Below are positions 10,401 through 20,121 of a stretch of 64,000 nt of DNA, in pieces. Under the pieces are notes generated by a model. The model ran no database searches, was not told the origin of the DNA, and saw only the letters and a list, made by a program, of their open reading frames with translations. Each line of letters starts with the position of its first letter. Position 1 is the first letter of the stretch. The DNA comes from Brachypterus glaber (Eukaryota; Arthropoda; Insecta; Coleoptera; Kateretidae): assembly GCA_958510825.1 (NCBI GenBank), contig OY294048.1, forward strand, positions 11,735,589-11,799,588, given 5' to 3'. A program made the translations under genes and the position numbers.

Positions 10401-11321
10401 TAATTTTATCAAATCAGTACTTAAAAAAGATTTTTATTTAATTTTAGCACATATTTACAAATTATAATGCAAAAATTGAAAGTTATGTCAGATTGTTGTG
10501 ACAGATATCAGGTTTAAATATTTAACAATAGATCGGGCAGTTTTAATTTTTTGAACTAAATTGATAAAAAAAACTGGTCAAATATTAAGAAAAACTAATA
10601 ATCTTTATGTAATTTTAACGCAAAACTTTAAATTGCATTAAATTATTCAATATTTCATGGTAAAATATATATATTTTTGCTAATTTTGCCACAGTTTTCT
10701 TTACTTTTATAAACAAGAGATAACACTACATGTGCTCATTTTAGCACTTGATACGGAATATTCATACCGTATCTAGAGCTAGAATGGATTCATTCTGTGT
10801 TTGAAAAGTGTGTGTATTTTCTAACATTCTAAAGCAGTCGTAGAAAAATAATATTCTCAGTTGGGAGAAAAGAATTTGACTACAATTAAAACGTTCTTCT
10901 TTAAAACTGATGTGTATAAAATGTCATTACTTCTCAATATAATTTTTCAAAATGCCAAAATTATACTCATTTAGAAAACACGCAAATAACTCCATATTAG
11001 AGATATAGAAGACTAGGACTTATTAGCAGTACCAAACACGGGGTAAAAAGGGAACGGTCACTAACGCATCATTGAAGGAGAAAGGGATATGAATCAAAAA
11101 AGGTATTTACATAAGAACAGGACAACAGGCCAATATTAAATTGTATGAGGCAAAATGTTTTAGATCCTATAGTAACCGATATTGCAACCACCGAGAACCA
11201 ATAATTTTACTGAGTCATTCTGGACACAGGTTTCATGGTTTGCGAAATAATGTTAACACGTTGTAGCAAAAATAAAAAAACAAAAGAAATAAACACCCAG
11301 AGGCTCATGAGGGATTTTTTA
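10401..11321. other. No gene; one short hairpin
   Basis: GATACGG...CCGTATC at 10751-10774 is a small palindrome. Nothing else could be supported. Confidence 0.45.
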
Positions 11322-11842
11322 TAGTATATTAAAGTACTAGTTTCATAACATACATTTTTAGAGCACGAGTAGAAGTTTAGAAAACGAGCCGCTTGTAGCG
11401 AGTTTTCTAAAGTACTAGTGCCCTAAAAAGTATTATTAAACGAGTGCTTCATACAATTTTTTCTATTTTGCTCTAAAATTTAAAAAACTTTCATTTAAAT
11501 TGATGACTGATTTAGGTATTTTTGTTTTGGGTTGGCATTACAGTTTACACCACGTTTAAAATCAAAGAACAAATGATAATTTGACATATTTTATAGTCAT
11601 CGCTTCTGTTTTTTACTACCATTAATCAAGCCACAATTAAACACAGTAAAAAATAACCGAAACACAAAATTTTGTACAAAATTAAACTTTAAAGCGACAT
11701 TGACATTTGCACAGTAAACGTCAAGCGGTAGGCTTTTGTTTGTTGCCAACCCAAAAGAAAAAAAGTACAGACCTCTTATGGGCCTATAAGAATACGCAAA
11801 ATGCTTGTGATTATGAACTTATAAGAGTAGTAAAATAGAAAA
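11322..11842 (+). repeat. 520-bp interspersed repeat family R2, copy 2
   Basis: Same body and start motif (ATAGTATATTAAAGTACTAG) as 8523-9045, with scattered substitutions. Confidence 0.85.
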
Positions 11843-12760
11843 ACTTAATTATGTTTTATATCCATAATAAAGGTGCAAGTTATACCTACATATTTTTTAA
11901 ATTTTGCAAATTTGCATGCAGAAATTCACAACTTTTCTTTTATTTGAAATAGTCTCATCCATGAAGCAGAAAAAAAGTTAAATTTGCAGGGCTGTGTAAT
12001 TTAAATATTAGACATTTTTAAAAAGTGTGCTATCTAAATATCTTTTGCTTTACAATCTCGATATTTGGTAGAAATGTTGTTTATTAATATCGACAAGAAA
12101 GTTGTTTCAGGAATTTTTGATATTCGACCCTAAAGTTGGTAAAAATCGTGATATTTAAGTCGTAAGTATGTAAATATTAACTTTTTTTGAAAAGCGTATA
12201 TATCTCAGAGGCCTCGAGGCATCTTAATTTAGAATCTTAATATTTGGCATAAATTTTCTTTATCGTAATTAAAAAGATACATGTTTTAGAAATTTTAGAT
12301 TTTCGACCCTTAAAAATAATACTTCCTTATCTTAAACAAGAGAGAACTGATTTAAGTTTTTAACTAACCCTTTTGAAAAACGGGCTTCAGGGCTTGTTTC
12401 CTATAAAACAGTAAAAAAAATCTGTTTAAATTATATGAATTTAACAATTTAATCTTAATTATAGTTTTTAATAAAACCATTTTTTTAAAGTGTATGTTGT
12501 TTAACAATGTAAAATTCCTCTTAAACCTACTTTTTAATAAATACTTATTTTAAATGGGTCGTTATTATTAAAGTGCACAATTCATCAACCTGAAAGCTTA
12601 CATATAGGACCTCTATTGTAGGATTACAATTATTCTGGAAAAAATTACTTTCGTACAAAATGACATGTCTACTTATATTCCAACATTGACTGCATTTCGT
12701 AATAACATGTTAAACAACACTGTAAAATGATAGCAAGTTTTTGAATTTTTTTCAAACAAA
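11843..12760. other. No gene; degenerate local duplication
   Basis: 12030-12160 and 12185-12325 are loosely similar (both hold TATTTGG, a TTTTAGAAATTTT-like block and TTCGACCCT), which suggests an old tandem duplication. No coding signal. Confidence 0.45.
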
Positions 12761-13024
12761 CATAGAAAAAACGAATTCCTTGAACCAAGGACACGTGTCT
12801 TTGTATATGTTCAAAGCCATATTCTCTTGTTTCAAGGCTGGCATTTTCTTGAACCAAAGTCAATGTCCTTGAATGAAGAGCACTGGTTTTGGAATAAAAA
12901 TACGTGCTCTTTATTCAAGGACATTGACTTTGGTTCAAGAAAATGCCAGCCTTGAAACAAGAGAATGGCTTTGAACATATCCAAAGACACGTGTCCTTGG
13001 TTCAAGGAATCCGTTTTTTCTATG
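12761..13024. repeat. Palindromic MITE-like element, copy 2
   Basis: A 264-bp palindrome homologous to 1736-2001, with the same CATAGAAAAAACG ends. The small number of differences suggests both copies moved fairly recently. The 64-codon minus frame at 12669-12863 is a shadow of the arm. Confidence 0.85.
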
Positions 13025-13581
13025 TACTATTTAAAAGATTTGAATTAATGATAACAGATGTTTACGTGCAATGAGCAAGTAGAGAAAATGTCTAATTTTA
13101 ATTGTTTTAGTCGAGACATTTATAAGATATTAAGGAAAAAGTTCTAAAACTTATTGCCATCTCAAAATGTGAGTTAACACATTATTGCATAACACAATCC
13201 ACATATTGTAACAAAGATGTTCGCGTAGTGGTAGCTAAGCAATACCCTAAAAGAATAAACTCATTCTAAAGTTATGCCAACATTCACAATACACAGTGGT
13301 CTATTTACAGTTCTTCTAGAAAACACCTACAAAAATCCGAAAAATCCTAAACCCTAAATCAAACAAATTTTTACTAGAGACCCTAAATAATAGTTATGTC
13401 ATATTTTACATATGTGACATAAAAGGGTTGAGACAGTAACCTAGTAATTTTCACTGGGTCCAGTTTTTTTTGCAAATTGGCCCTATTGATATTGTTTAAA
13501 TCAAGTAATTTTATTTAAGAGTGATTTATATATTATTTAGATGTCATTTTCTTAAAATTAATCTTAGTAAAAATATGATAA
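13025..13581. other. No feature recognised
   Basis: AT-rich; only the short block at 13150-13205 shared with 9075-9135. Confidence 0.45.
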
Positions 13582-13729
13582 GGGAACGTTCAAGTATTTC
13601 GTAACACTCCTAGAGGGCGTGGGGGTCATTTTGGAGTATTACTCCCATGTTAATAGTATAGGAAAATAGCGTTACAGGGGGAAGGTGGGGGTCCAAAATG
13701 ATAAAAATTTGCGTTACGTAATACTTGAA
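13582..13729. repeat. GGGAACGTTC MITE, truncated copy
   Basis: Inverted-repeat element starting GGGAACGTTCAAGTATT and ending ...TTACGTAATACTTGAA, homologous to 57982-58129. The outermost right end is lost, so the target duplication cannot be read here. Confidence 0.75.
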
Positions 13730-13915
13730 TATACAATTTTCACGAAAAGAATCTCATTTATACTGGAATCACGATTTTATAAAATAACCAAACAGATAAT
13801 GTCTGTATGCCTTATTTAAAAAAAACTTGTTTCAATTTTTAAAGGTGTTTTTATACCTTTTTAAAACTTTAAAGCCATAATTATATTAAAAATAAAAAAG
13901 AATATTTCTATAATA

Positions 13916-15100
13916 ATATCTAGTCCACAAGCAGCTTATACAGCTTTTACCAAATCTTTACAATTTGAATGGACTTTTATGCAGCGAGTAGTTAAAAGTA
14001 ACTGTGAAGAATATGTCCCTATTCGTGAAGCAATAAGAGAACATTTAACTCCAGCTATATTAAGATGGGAAATATCTGATATTGAACATCAGCTTTTCGA
14101 TTTACCAGTCAGATTAGGAGGATTAGCCCTAAATGATCCTGTTAAAACATGTGAAGATGCTTATCAAGTGTCATCAAATACAGTTAAAAAATTAGTTGAA
14201 TGCATAAAATTAAAGGAGCCTCTCGATATTCGTGAATATGAAAATTCATTAAAATCTAGTTTAAAAGAAAAAATATCTAGAATTAAAACAAAAGAATTAG
14301 ATGATAGTAATATTATTATTGATTCCTTGCCACAAAAACAACAACGTACTTTACGGCGCATTGTTGAATCAATCAATCAATGGTTGACAGTAATTCCAAC
14401 TGCATCTGATAATTTTGATCTGTCACCAATAAAATTTCGGGATGCCCTTTCATTAAGATACAGCCATCAACCAGCAGGTCTACCAACAAAATGCGATGGA
14501 TGTGGAGAGAATATGAATATTACACATGCCCTTGACTGCAAAAAAGGAGGTCTAATAAAACATGGCCATGATAATCACAGAGATAATTGTGCAATGTTAG
14601 GAAATTTATTATGGAATGGAGTTTCAACAGAACCAATATTAAGAGAGTCGGATTCTTTAACAAACACTTCTGCATTGATCGCAGATATAAAAATATATGG
14701 AGTTTGGGAGTCTGAGAGGGCTGCGTTTTTTGATAATCGCATTGTAAATGCAGACGCACCCTCTTACCTCTCCTTAGACTGGTCTACTATTTCGTATAAT
14801 CATGCACATGAAAAACACAGGAAATATGATAGAGTTACTGAGGACATTAGAGGATCTTTTACACCTTTAGTTTGCTCGTGTGATGGTGCTTTAGGCAAAG
14901 AGTATGAAATGTTTTTAAAGCGATTGGCAAACGGCCTTTCTGAAAAATGGAGTAAACCATTTTCGAATGTGGTTAGTTGGGTTAGAGTCCAGACTCAATT
15001 TTCCATTATTCGAAGTATTTCTTTGAGACTTAGAGGAAGAAGAAGAAAATTAAGAAGCCTAGGTTTGGAAGATGGTGCGGCTCTTCCAATAATCTTTTGA
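13916..15100 (+). CDS. C-terminal part of a retrotransposon polyprotein (zinc knuckle, endonuclease-like domain), partial
   Basis: The frame is open from the insertion edge; the first ATG is at 13979 but is internal, since [19 protein letters not shown] upstream of it fits the same family. Counting from that ATG (373 residues): [15 protein letters not shown] at 40-54; a zinc-knuckle-like C172, C175, H183, C187; HDNHRD at 197-202; then IADIKI with D236, FFDNRI with D252, and HEKHRKY with E278 and K279. This order resembles the tail of reverse-transcriptase proteins common in cnidarians and other invertebrates. I infer a restriction-like (PD-D/ExK) endonuclease fold from the D...D...E/K pattern, not from an alignment. 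The reverse transcriptase itself is missing through 5' truncation. Many lysine and arginine residues precede the C-terminus (352-359), suggesting nucleic-acid binding. Function as retrotransposon tail: sure; clade: not settled. Confidence 0.82.
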   Translation: MSSPQAAYTAFTKSLQFEWTFMQRVVKSNCEEYVPIREAIREHLTPAILRWEISDIEHQLFDLPVRLGGLALNDPVKTCEDAYQVSSNTVKKLVECIKLKEPLDIREYENSLKSSLKEKISRIKTKELDDSNIIIDSLPQKQQRTLRRIVESINQWLTVIPTASDNFDLSPIKFRDALSLRYSHQPAGLPTKCDGCGENMNITHALDCKKGGLIKHGHDNHRDNCAMLGNLLWNGVSTEPILRESDSLTNTSALIADIKIYGVWESERAAFFDNRIVNADAPSYLSLDWSTISYNHAHEKHRKYDRVTEDIRGSFTPLVCSCDGALGKEYEMFLKRLANGLSEKWSKPFSNVVSWVRVQTQFSIIRSISLRLRGRRRKLRSLGLEDGAALPIIF

Positions 15101-15194
15101 ATAATTGAAAATTGATTTTTTGGAATTATTCCATTTTGTGTATTTTGGAGATTTCTTATAAATAAAATATTTGATTATTAAAAAAAAAAAAAAT
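13916..15194 (+). mobile_element. 5'-truncated non-LTR retrotransposon with 14-bp target duplication
   Basis: The insertion begins inside an open frame, keeps a stop at 15098-15100, an AATAAA signal at 15161-15166 and a 14-A tail at 15180-15193. It is flanked by the perfect 14-bp repeat ATATTTCTATAATA (13902-13915 and 15195-15208). Truncation, poly(A) and a duplication of this size are the classic marks of target-primed reverse transcription. The intact frame and perfect duplication point to a young insertion. Confidence 0.92.
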
Positions 15195-15208
15195 ATATTT
15201 CTATAATA

Positions 15209-15484
15209 TGTTTACACCTCAGCTACACCAGCATTTGAGCTTTTAGTTTGTAGGTCTTTATTATTTGGACAGAAGAGTAAATTAAAAAGAGATTTTTTAA
15301 TTGTGGATGACCCTTTAATATTCATTAATTTTATCAATAGGGAATGACATGAAATGCTTTTGAATAGAATAGCACGCTCGATGTGTATGCAAACTACATG
15401 CACTGCTGGCAGCATGCTGCCTATAATAATACGAGTCGTGGAGACAAGTATTGCTTCGCAATCCACAGTATACCTAATCTTTAC
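15209..15484. other. Unassigned spacer between retrotransposon and ribozyme array
   Basis: A 125-codon minus frame (15212-15589) starts inside the inverted ribozyme unit and runs through this stretch. Its first 35 or so residues are translated ribozyme sequence, so I do not believe it is a gene. Confidence 0.5.
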
Positions 15485-15733
15485 ATAAAACATTTTACTA
15501 TTCCTTAAAACGACTTTTGTTTGATTAACGCAGTCGTCCCTCCGAAGTGACTGATCGATTTCGTGCTTTTTAGCACTCTTCAGAGCCACATATCGATAGT
15601 AGGGACAACTACGAAAATCAAATCCTTTCCATATATCTCTATATAGAGTTTAAAAATCGTTGTAAGGAAAAGCAAAAACAGCTAGCGACATCTACTGCTA
15701 AAAGCAGAGACTGGATAAACTTATCGACAGTCC
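15485..15733 (-). repeat. Inverted partial copy of the 436-bp ribozyme unit
   Basis: Reverse complement of about 15769-16015, separated from the direct array by a 35-bp loop (15734-15768). The pair forms a hairpin with arms of about 245 bp. The copy stops at ATAAAACATTTTACTATTCC. Confidence 0.88.
15529..15613 (-). ncRNA. Type I hammerhead ribozyme, inverted copy, intact core
   Basis: On the minus strand this has the same parts as 15890-15974: long stem I, CUGAAGA, stem II GUGC/GCAC with a six-base loop, GAAA, the AUC site and the returning strand of stem I. The only change noted in stem I (UCGA for CCGA) still pairs as U-G. Predicted cleavage is between 15553 and 15552 in plus coordinates. 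Confidence 0.82.
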
Positions 15734-15889
15734 AATAGGTTCTTGAAACCAATAACTGCTTCCTTTTTTGGACTGTCGATGGGTTTATCCAGTCTCTGCT
15801 TTTAGCAGTAGATGTCGCTAGCTGTTTTTGCTTTTCCTTACAACGATTTTTAAACTCTATATAGAGATATATGGAAAGGATTTGATTTT

Positions 15890-15974
15890 CGTAGTTGTCC
15901 CTACTACCGATATGTGGCTCTGAAGAGTGCTAAAAAGCACGAAATCGATCAGTCACTTCGGAGGGACGACTGCG
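15890..15974 (+). ncRNA. Type I hammerhead self-cleaving ribozyme, unit 1, intact core
   Basis: Outer stem I: CGUAGUUGUCCCU (15890-15902) pairs fully with AGGGACGACUGCG (15962-15974), two pairs being G-U. Middle stem: CCGA with UCGG. Inner stem: GUGGCU with AGUCAC, with an internal loop UAU/U. Catalytic core: CUGAAGA at 15920-15926, stem II GUGC/GCAC around UAAAAA, then GAAA at 15941-15944. Cleavage is predicted after C15950 (AUC). Stem III is only AUC/GAU with no loop (AUCGAU is self-complementary), so a dimer or the multimer is probably the active form, as known for hammerheads with short stem III. Confidence 0.88.
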
Positions 15975-16325
15975 TTAATCAAACAAAAGTCGTTTTAAGG
16001 AATAGTAAAATGTTTTATATAGATTTTTTAAATTTGTAAATATCAAACAATTTAATTTAGTTTATTAATTCAGATACCACTGTAAAAGGTGACCTCCTAG
16101 CGTTTAGGATTCAATTGGCGGCAATGTCCACCGTGGCATTGATTAATCTGCCCCCTATCGACAGCGTGCAATAGGTTCTTGAAACCAATAACTGCTTCCT
16201 TTTTTGGACTGTCGATAGGTTTATCCAGTCTCTGCTTTTAGCAGTAGATGTCGCTAGCTGTTTTTGCTTTTCCTTACAACGATTTTTAAACTCTATATAG
16301 AGATATATGGAAAGGATTTGATTTT

Positions 16326-16410
16326 CGTAGTTGTCCCTACTACCGATATGTGACTTTGAAGAGTGCTAAAAAGCACGAAATCGATCAGTCACTTCGGAGG
16401 GACGACTGCG
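16326..16410 (+). ncRNA. Hammerhead ribozyme, unit 2, core C3 changed to U
   Basis: Same fold as unit 1 and the same predicted cut after 16386, exactly 436 bases on. The core reads UUGAAGA, so C3, which pairs with G8 in the active site, is lost; activity should be poor or absent. Stem I reads GUGACU, which pairs perfectly with AGUCAC. Confidence 0.8.
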
Positions 16411-16761
16411 TTAATCAAACAAAAGTCGTTTTAAGGAATAGTAAAATGTTTTATATAGATTTTTTAAATTTGTAAATATCAAACAATTTAATTTAGTTTA
16501 TTAATTCAGATACCACTGTAAAAGGTGACCTCCTAGCGTTTAGGATTCAATTGGCGGCAATGTCCACCGTGGCATTGATTAATCTGCCCCCTATCGACAG
16601 CGTGCAATAGGTTCTTGAAACCAATAACTGCTTCCTTTTTTGGACTGTCGATAGGTTTATCCAGTCTCTGCTTTTAGCAGTAGATGTCGCTAGCTGTTTT
16701 TGCTTTTCCTTACAACGATTTTTAAACTCTATATAGAGATATATGGAAAGGATTTGATTTT

Positions 16762-16846
16762 CGTAGTTGTCCCTACTACCGATATGTGGCTTTGAAGAGT
16801 GCTAAAAAGCACGAAATCGATCAGTCACTTCGGAGGGACGACTGCG
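16762..16846 (+). ncRNA. Hammerhead ribozyme, unit 3, core C3 changed to U
   Basis: Fold as in unit 1, predicted cut after 16822. The core again reads UUGAAGA, while stem I has the unit 1 form GUGGCU. Sharing the C3 change with unit 2 suggests the two arose from one mutated unit. Confidence 0.8.
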
Positions 16847-16936
16847 TTAATCAAACAAAAGTCGTTTTAAGGAATAGTAAAATGTTTTATATAGATTTTT
16901 TAAATTTGTAAATATCAAACAATTTAATTTAGTTTA

Positions 16937-17083
16937 CTAATCTTTACAGTTTACTTCGAAAGACATGATTTCTTTGAGCTCGGGCGCTCACTTAATTCTC
17001 TAATCAGCTTTACACTCCGCAATGGAGCTCTTTACAACTAGAATTATGAAACAAAAGACGCCTACGCTATCTCTACCTCATTT
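16937..17083. other. Spacer, nothing recognised
   Basis: Unique sequence between the array and the next hairpin. Confidence 0.45.
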
Positions 17084-17175
17084 GTGCTACACTTTCTAGC
17101 CAACCAAATAAATACTGTATTTGTTTTTCATACAACAAATACAGTATTTATTTGGTTGGCCGGAAAGTGTAGCAC
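17084..17175. repeat. Long hairpin, 43-bp arms
   Basis: 17084-17126 and 17133-17175 are near-perfect reverse complements with a six-base loop. The arm core (CCAACCAAATAAATACTGTA) recurs in degenerate form as another hairpin at 17290-17349, so this is a small mobile or expanding family. Confidence 0.8.
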
Positions 17176-18017
17176 TGAGCGGCACGAACGAACATAGCTA
17201 ATGTGAATCTGTAGAATAAGATAATTCTACTAAAATTTAGATGGCGCCAGTAATTTCTTTAATAAAAATAATAAAGTTATACTTTTCGCCCGGCCAAGTA
17301 AATATTGTATTTGTTCAACAAAGAACAAATACAGAATTTGTTTGGTTGGGTGGAAGTGGGAGTGTATATATGTTTTCTATCCTTTTTGGGTAGAACTTTT
17401 GTCCCTGTCTAATCTAACGGGAGAAATCGCCATTCTCCGGCAATACAAGTTGTCGTATGAGAACAACAAGGTTTCAACTATACAAATTATAGATTTGAGT
17501 TTTGATGAAATCAAAACTTTAAAATCAGGAAACTTACCTTAAATTTCATAATCTTATACAGAATCACGTGATCTTTAGGAAATTATTACACGAAGTAGGT
17601 ATAGTATACCTGGTATAGTATACCAGGTGTATACCTAATCACAAATTATGTCTGAGTTTTTCTGTTATTTTTTAGGAAGTTGAACCCAAAAAAGTTGTAT
17701 GGGTTGGACTTTTTGTCCAATGTCCAATGGACATTTCGTTCTTAAATGAGCAAAATAAAAACATGACACACGGACGGACGGAAAGACGGACAGGCAGATT
17801 TTTTGAAGTTGTTTAGAACTCAATAAAAAGTAAGTGCGAATAAAAATGTCTGTTGGAATGTTTGACTTTGGAAATTTAAAACTATCGTATAATACTCTTT
17901 TAAGACTACGTGCTGTGGAGAGTATATTAATTGCGGATCATTGGAACGCATTGGCTTAAAATGACTTCGAAAGTTTGAACAACTAGTAATTACAAATCCA
18001 ATCTAAGTTTAATAATT
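17176..18017. other. No gene; related hairpin, palindrome and GGAC repeat
   Basis: 17290-17349 is a weaker relative of the hairpin at 17084. 17597-17636 is a nested palindrome (AGGTATAGTATACC then TGGTATAGTATACCA). 17769-17800 has GGAC tetramers. The 66-codon frame at 17342-17542 has no recognisable motif. Confidence 0.5.
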
Positions 18018-19290
18018 ACACAGGCCCACAAAAAAGTGGAAAGTACTTTAAATGTGACTAGGCTATCCTTATAGATTTTTAGCCGCTGATCCGAATCCTG
18101 CCTCAGAATTTCCCCTAGACCCCACAATTTTCCCTTAGCCTAGGAAAAAAGTGCTAAATCTTGGAAATTTCAGGCTCCGTTAAAGTAATATTTTTCCAAT
18201 TTAACGTTAATGAAACAATGTGGTTTCTACGTATTTCGAGTGGCTAAGTTTAAATCCAACATCAGAATTTTTCTACAGTACCTAAGAATTCCCCTAGCAA
18301 AATGAAAAACTGAGCAAAACTTAAGGTTTACCGCAATCGTTATTTTTGTACCGAAAAGCAAATATCTTTCCGTATTTTGAGTTACTGACTTTATATCAGA
18401 TATTAAAAGTTTCCTACATTACCTCAGAATTCTCTTAGCCTAGGGGATAAAGTGTATAACTAAGCAAAACTTGAGATTTCACGGAGGTTTATTTTTGAAC
18501 GAAAAAGCTGGCATCTTTCCGTATTTTGAGTAGCTAAGTTCAAATCTGGCATCAGAATTTTTCTATATTGCCTTAGAATTCCCCTAGCCAAGGGGAACAT
18601 GGAGTAAAACTTGAGAATCTAAGGTTTAATTTTTGCTCGTAAAAGCTGCCATCTTTCCGTAGATGCTCAAGTTTTTCTCAATGTCCAACTCTTTCCCCTG
18701 AACTAAGGGAATTCTAAGGCAATGTAGAAAAATTCTGATGCCAGATTTGAACTCAGCTACTCAAAATATGGAAAGATACCAGCTTTTCCGTGCAAAAATA
18801 AAACCTTTGTGAAACCTCACCTTTGCTTGATTATACACTTTTCCCCCTAGGATAGGGGAATTCTGAGGAAATGTAGGAAACTTCTAGTATTAGATATAAA
18901 CTCAGAAACTCAAAATACGAAAAGATATCAGCTTTTCGGTACAAAAATAAAGTTTTCGGGAAACCTCAAGTTTTGCTCAGTTTTCCACTTTTTTTTCCCA
19001 AGGCTAGGGAAATTCTAAGGTACTGTAGAAAAATTCTAATGTCGGATTCGAATTTAGCCACTCGAAATACGTAGAAACCACATTGTTTCATTAACGTTAC
19101 CGTGGATAAATATTAGTTTAACGGAGCCTGAAATTTCCAAGATTTCACACTTTTTCCCTAGGCTAAGGGAAAATTGTGGGGTCTAGGGGAAATTCTGAGG
19201 TCGGATTTGGATTTAGGGGCTTAAAATCCATAAGGGTAGCCTAGTCGGGTGTAAAGTACATTCCAATTTTTTTGTTTTTTGGGCCTGTGT
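18018..19290. mobile_element. Foldback element with internal subrepeats
   Basis: Ends are ACACAGGCCC and GGGCCTGTGT. The 1273-bp element folds on itself about a centre near 18660. Each arm holds about four degenerate subrepeats of roughly 140 bp built around CAGAATTT..CTA, a CCCTAGCCTAGGG-like block, an AAACTTGAG block and TCTTTCCGTATTTTGAGT. Long arms made of short direct repeats are typical of the Foldback class of insect transposons; assignment is by architecture only. No clear target duplication and no open frame. Confidence 0.85.
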
Positions 19291-19332
19291 TATTTCTAAT
19301 ATCATATTATACATATATAGTATTGTTATTAG

Positions 19333-20103
19333 CACGGGTCGGATCGAAGTAGCCATTATCGGGGGCATGCAAAAATTAGAATGTTAAAAAACTCTTTTTT
19401 TCATAAATAGTAAATAGACACTTTAAACTATTGTTCACCAAGCGGAATGTCATGTCGACGCTGTTAATATTTAGTGAGTAACTTGGTTATGGTCCATGAC
19501 TCATAGAGAAAGACTTTTTTTTTTGAAAATTGTTTCCTATTTCACAAAACGAATAATTAATTAAAAAAAAAAAAAACATTATTTTTGTATTGTTTGTTTT
19601 ACTGTTTAAGGTCGTTTTTCGCTGCTATGGCCTAATTGACGGGACCGCCATCTTTACTCGCCCTCCGAAGCATGGTCCTCAACAGAACTCGCATCCACCC
19701 TGAAATGTGTTTACAGTTTCACCTGCAACCCACATTACAGTTAGTCATCGTGGTTCCATCTACCGACTATTTACACCACTATACATCCATGCTCTATGTG
19801 GGGCTCGAACCCACAACCCCAGGATCCGTAATCAAACGCACTAACCATTGCGCTACCGGGGTCGGCTACTATTTTAGTATTAAGTATTCGTTTTTTAAAA
19901 AGAGAAACATTTTTCAAAAAAAAATTAAGTCCTTCTCCATGAGTCATGACCAAGTGACTCACTGAGTATTAACAGGGTCGACATGACATTCCGCTTGGTG
20001 AACAATAGTTTAAAGTGTCTATTTACTTAAAAAAAGAGTTTTTTAAAATTCTAATTGTTGCATGCCCCCCCCCCCCTAAATGGCTACTTTGATCCGACCC
20101 GTG
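19333..20103. mobile_element. Foldback element interrupted by a SINE, with poly-C tract
   Basis: CACGGGTCGGATCGAAGTAGCC at the left faces GGCTACTTTGATCCGACCCGTG at the right; inverted similarity runs through AACTATTGTTCACCAAGCGG. The arm near 20064-20076 has 13 consecutive C. The SINE occupies 19592-19869. Without it the element is about 480 bp. A second, left-truncated copy without SINE is at 21165-21490. Confidence 0.85.
19592..19869 (-). mobile_element. tRNA-derived SINE, copy 2
   Basis: Body nearly identical to 2299-2588. The B box GGGTTCGAGCCCC is at 19800-19812 and an A-box-like TAGCGCAATGGTTAG at 19841-19855. The 12-bp flanks (19580-19591, 19870-19881) match at 11 of 12 positions (TATTTTWGTATT). 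The tail is short. The tRNA head diverges strongly from copy 1 between the A and B boxes. Frames at 19636-19965 and 19771-19962 are SINE artefacts. Confidence 0.9.
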
Positions 20104-20121
20104 GTTATTAGTAATAATTAA

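Larger units (their letters stand above)
15734..16936 (+). repeat. Tandem array of 436-bp hammerhead units (2.76 copies)
   Basis: The block AATAGGTTCTTGAAACC starts at 15734, 16170 and 16606, giving a period of exactly 436 bp. Units 1 and 2 are complete; unit 3 ends at about 16936, where homology breaks inside TTTAGTTTA. Units differ by very few bases. Each holds one hammerhead ribozyme, so a read-through transcript would be cut into 436-nt monomers. Known parallels are ribozyme-bearing satellites of newts and cave crickets and the small circular retrozymes of plants and animals. No protein is encoded. Confidence 0.92.

Noticed and set aside
15212..15589. 125-codon minus-strand frame
   Set aside because: Begins in the ribozyme repeat and continues into unrelated sequence; no domain.
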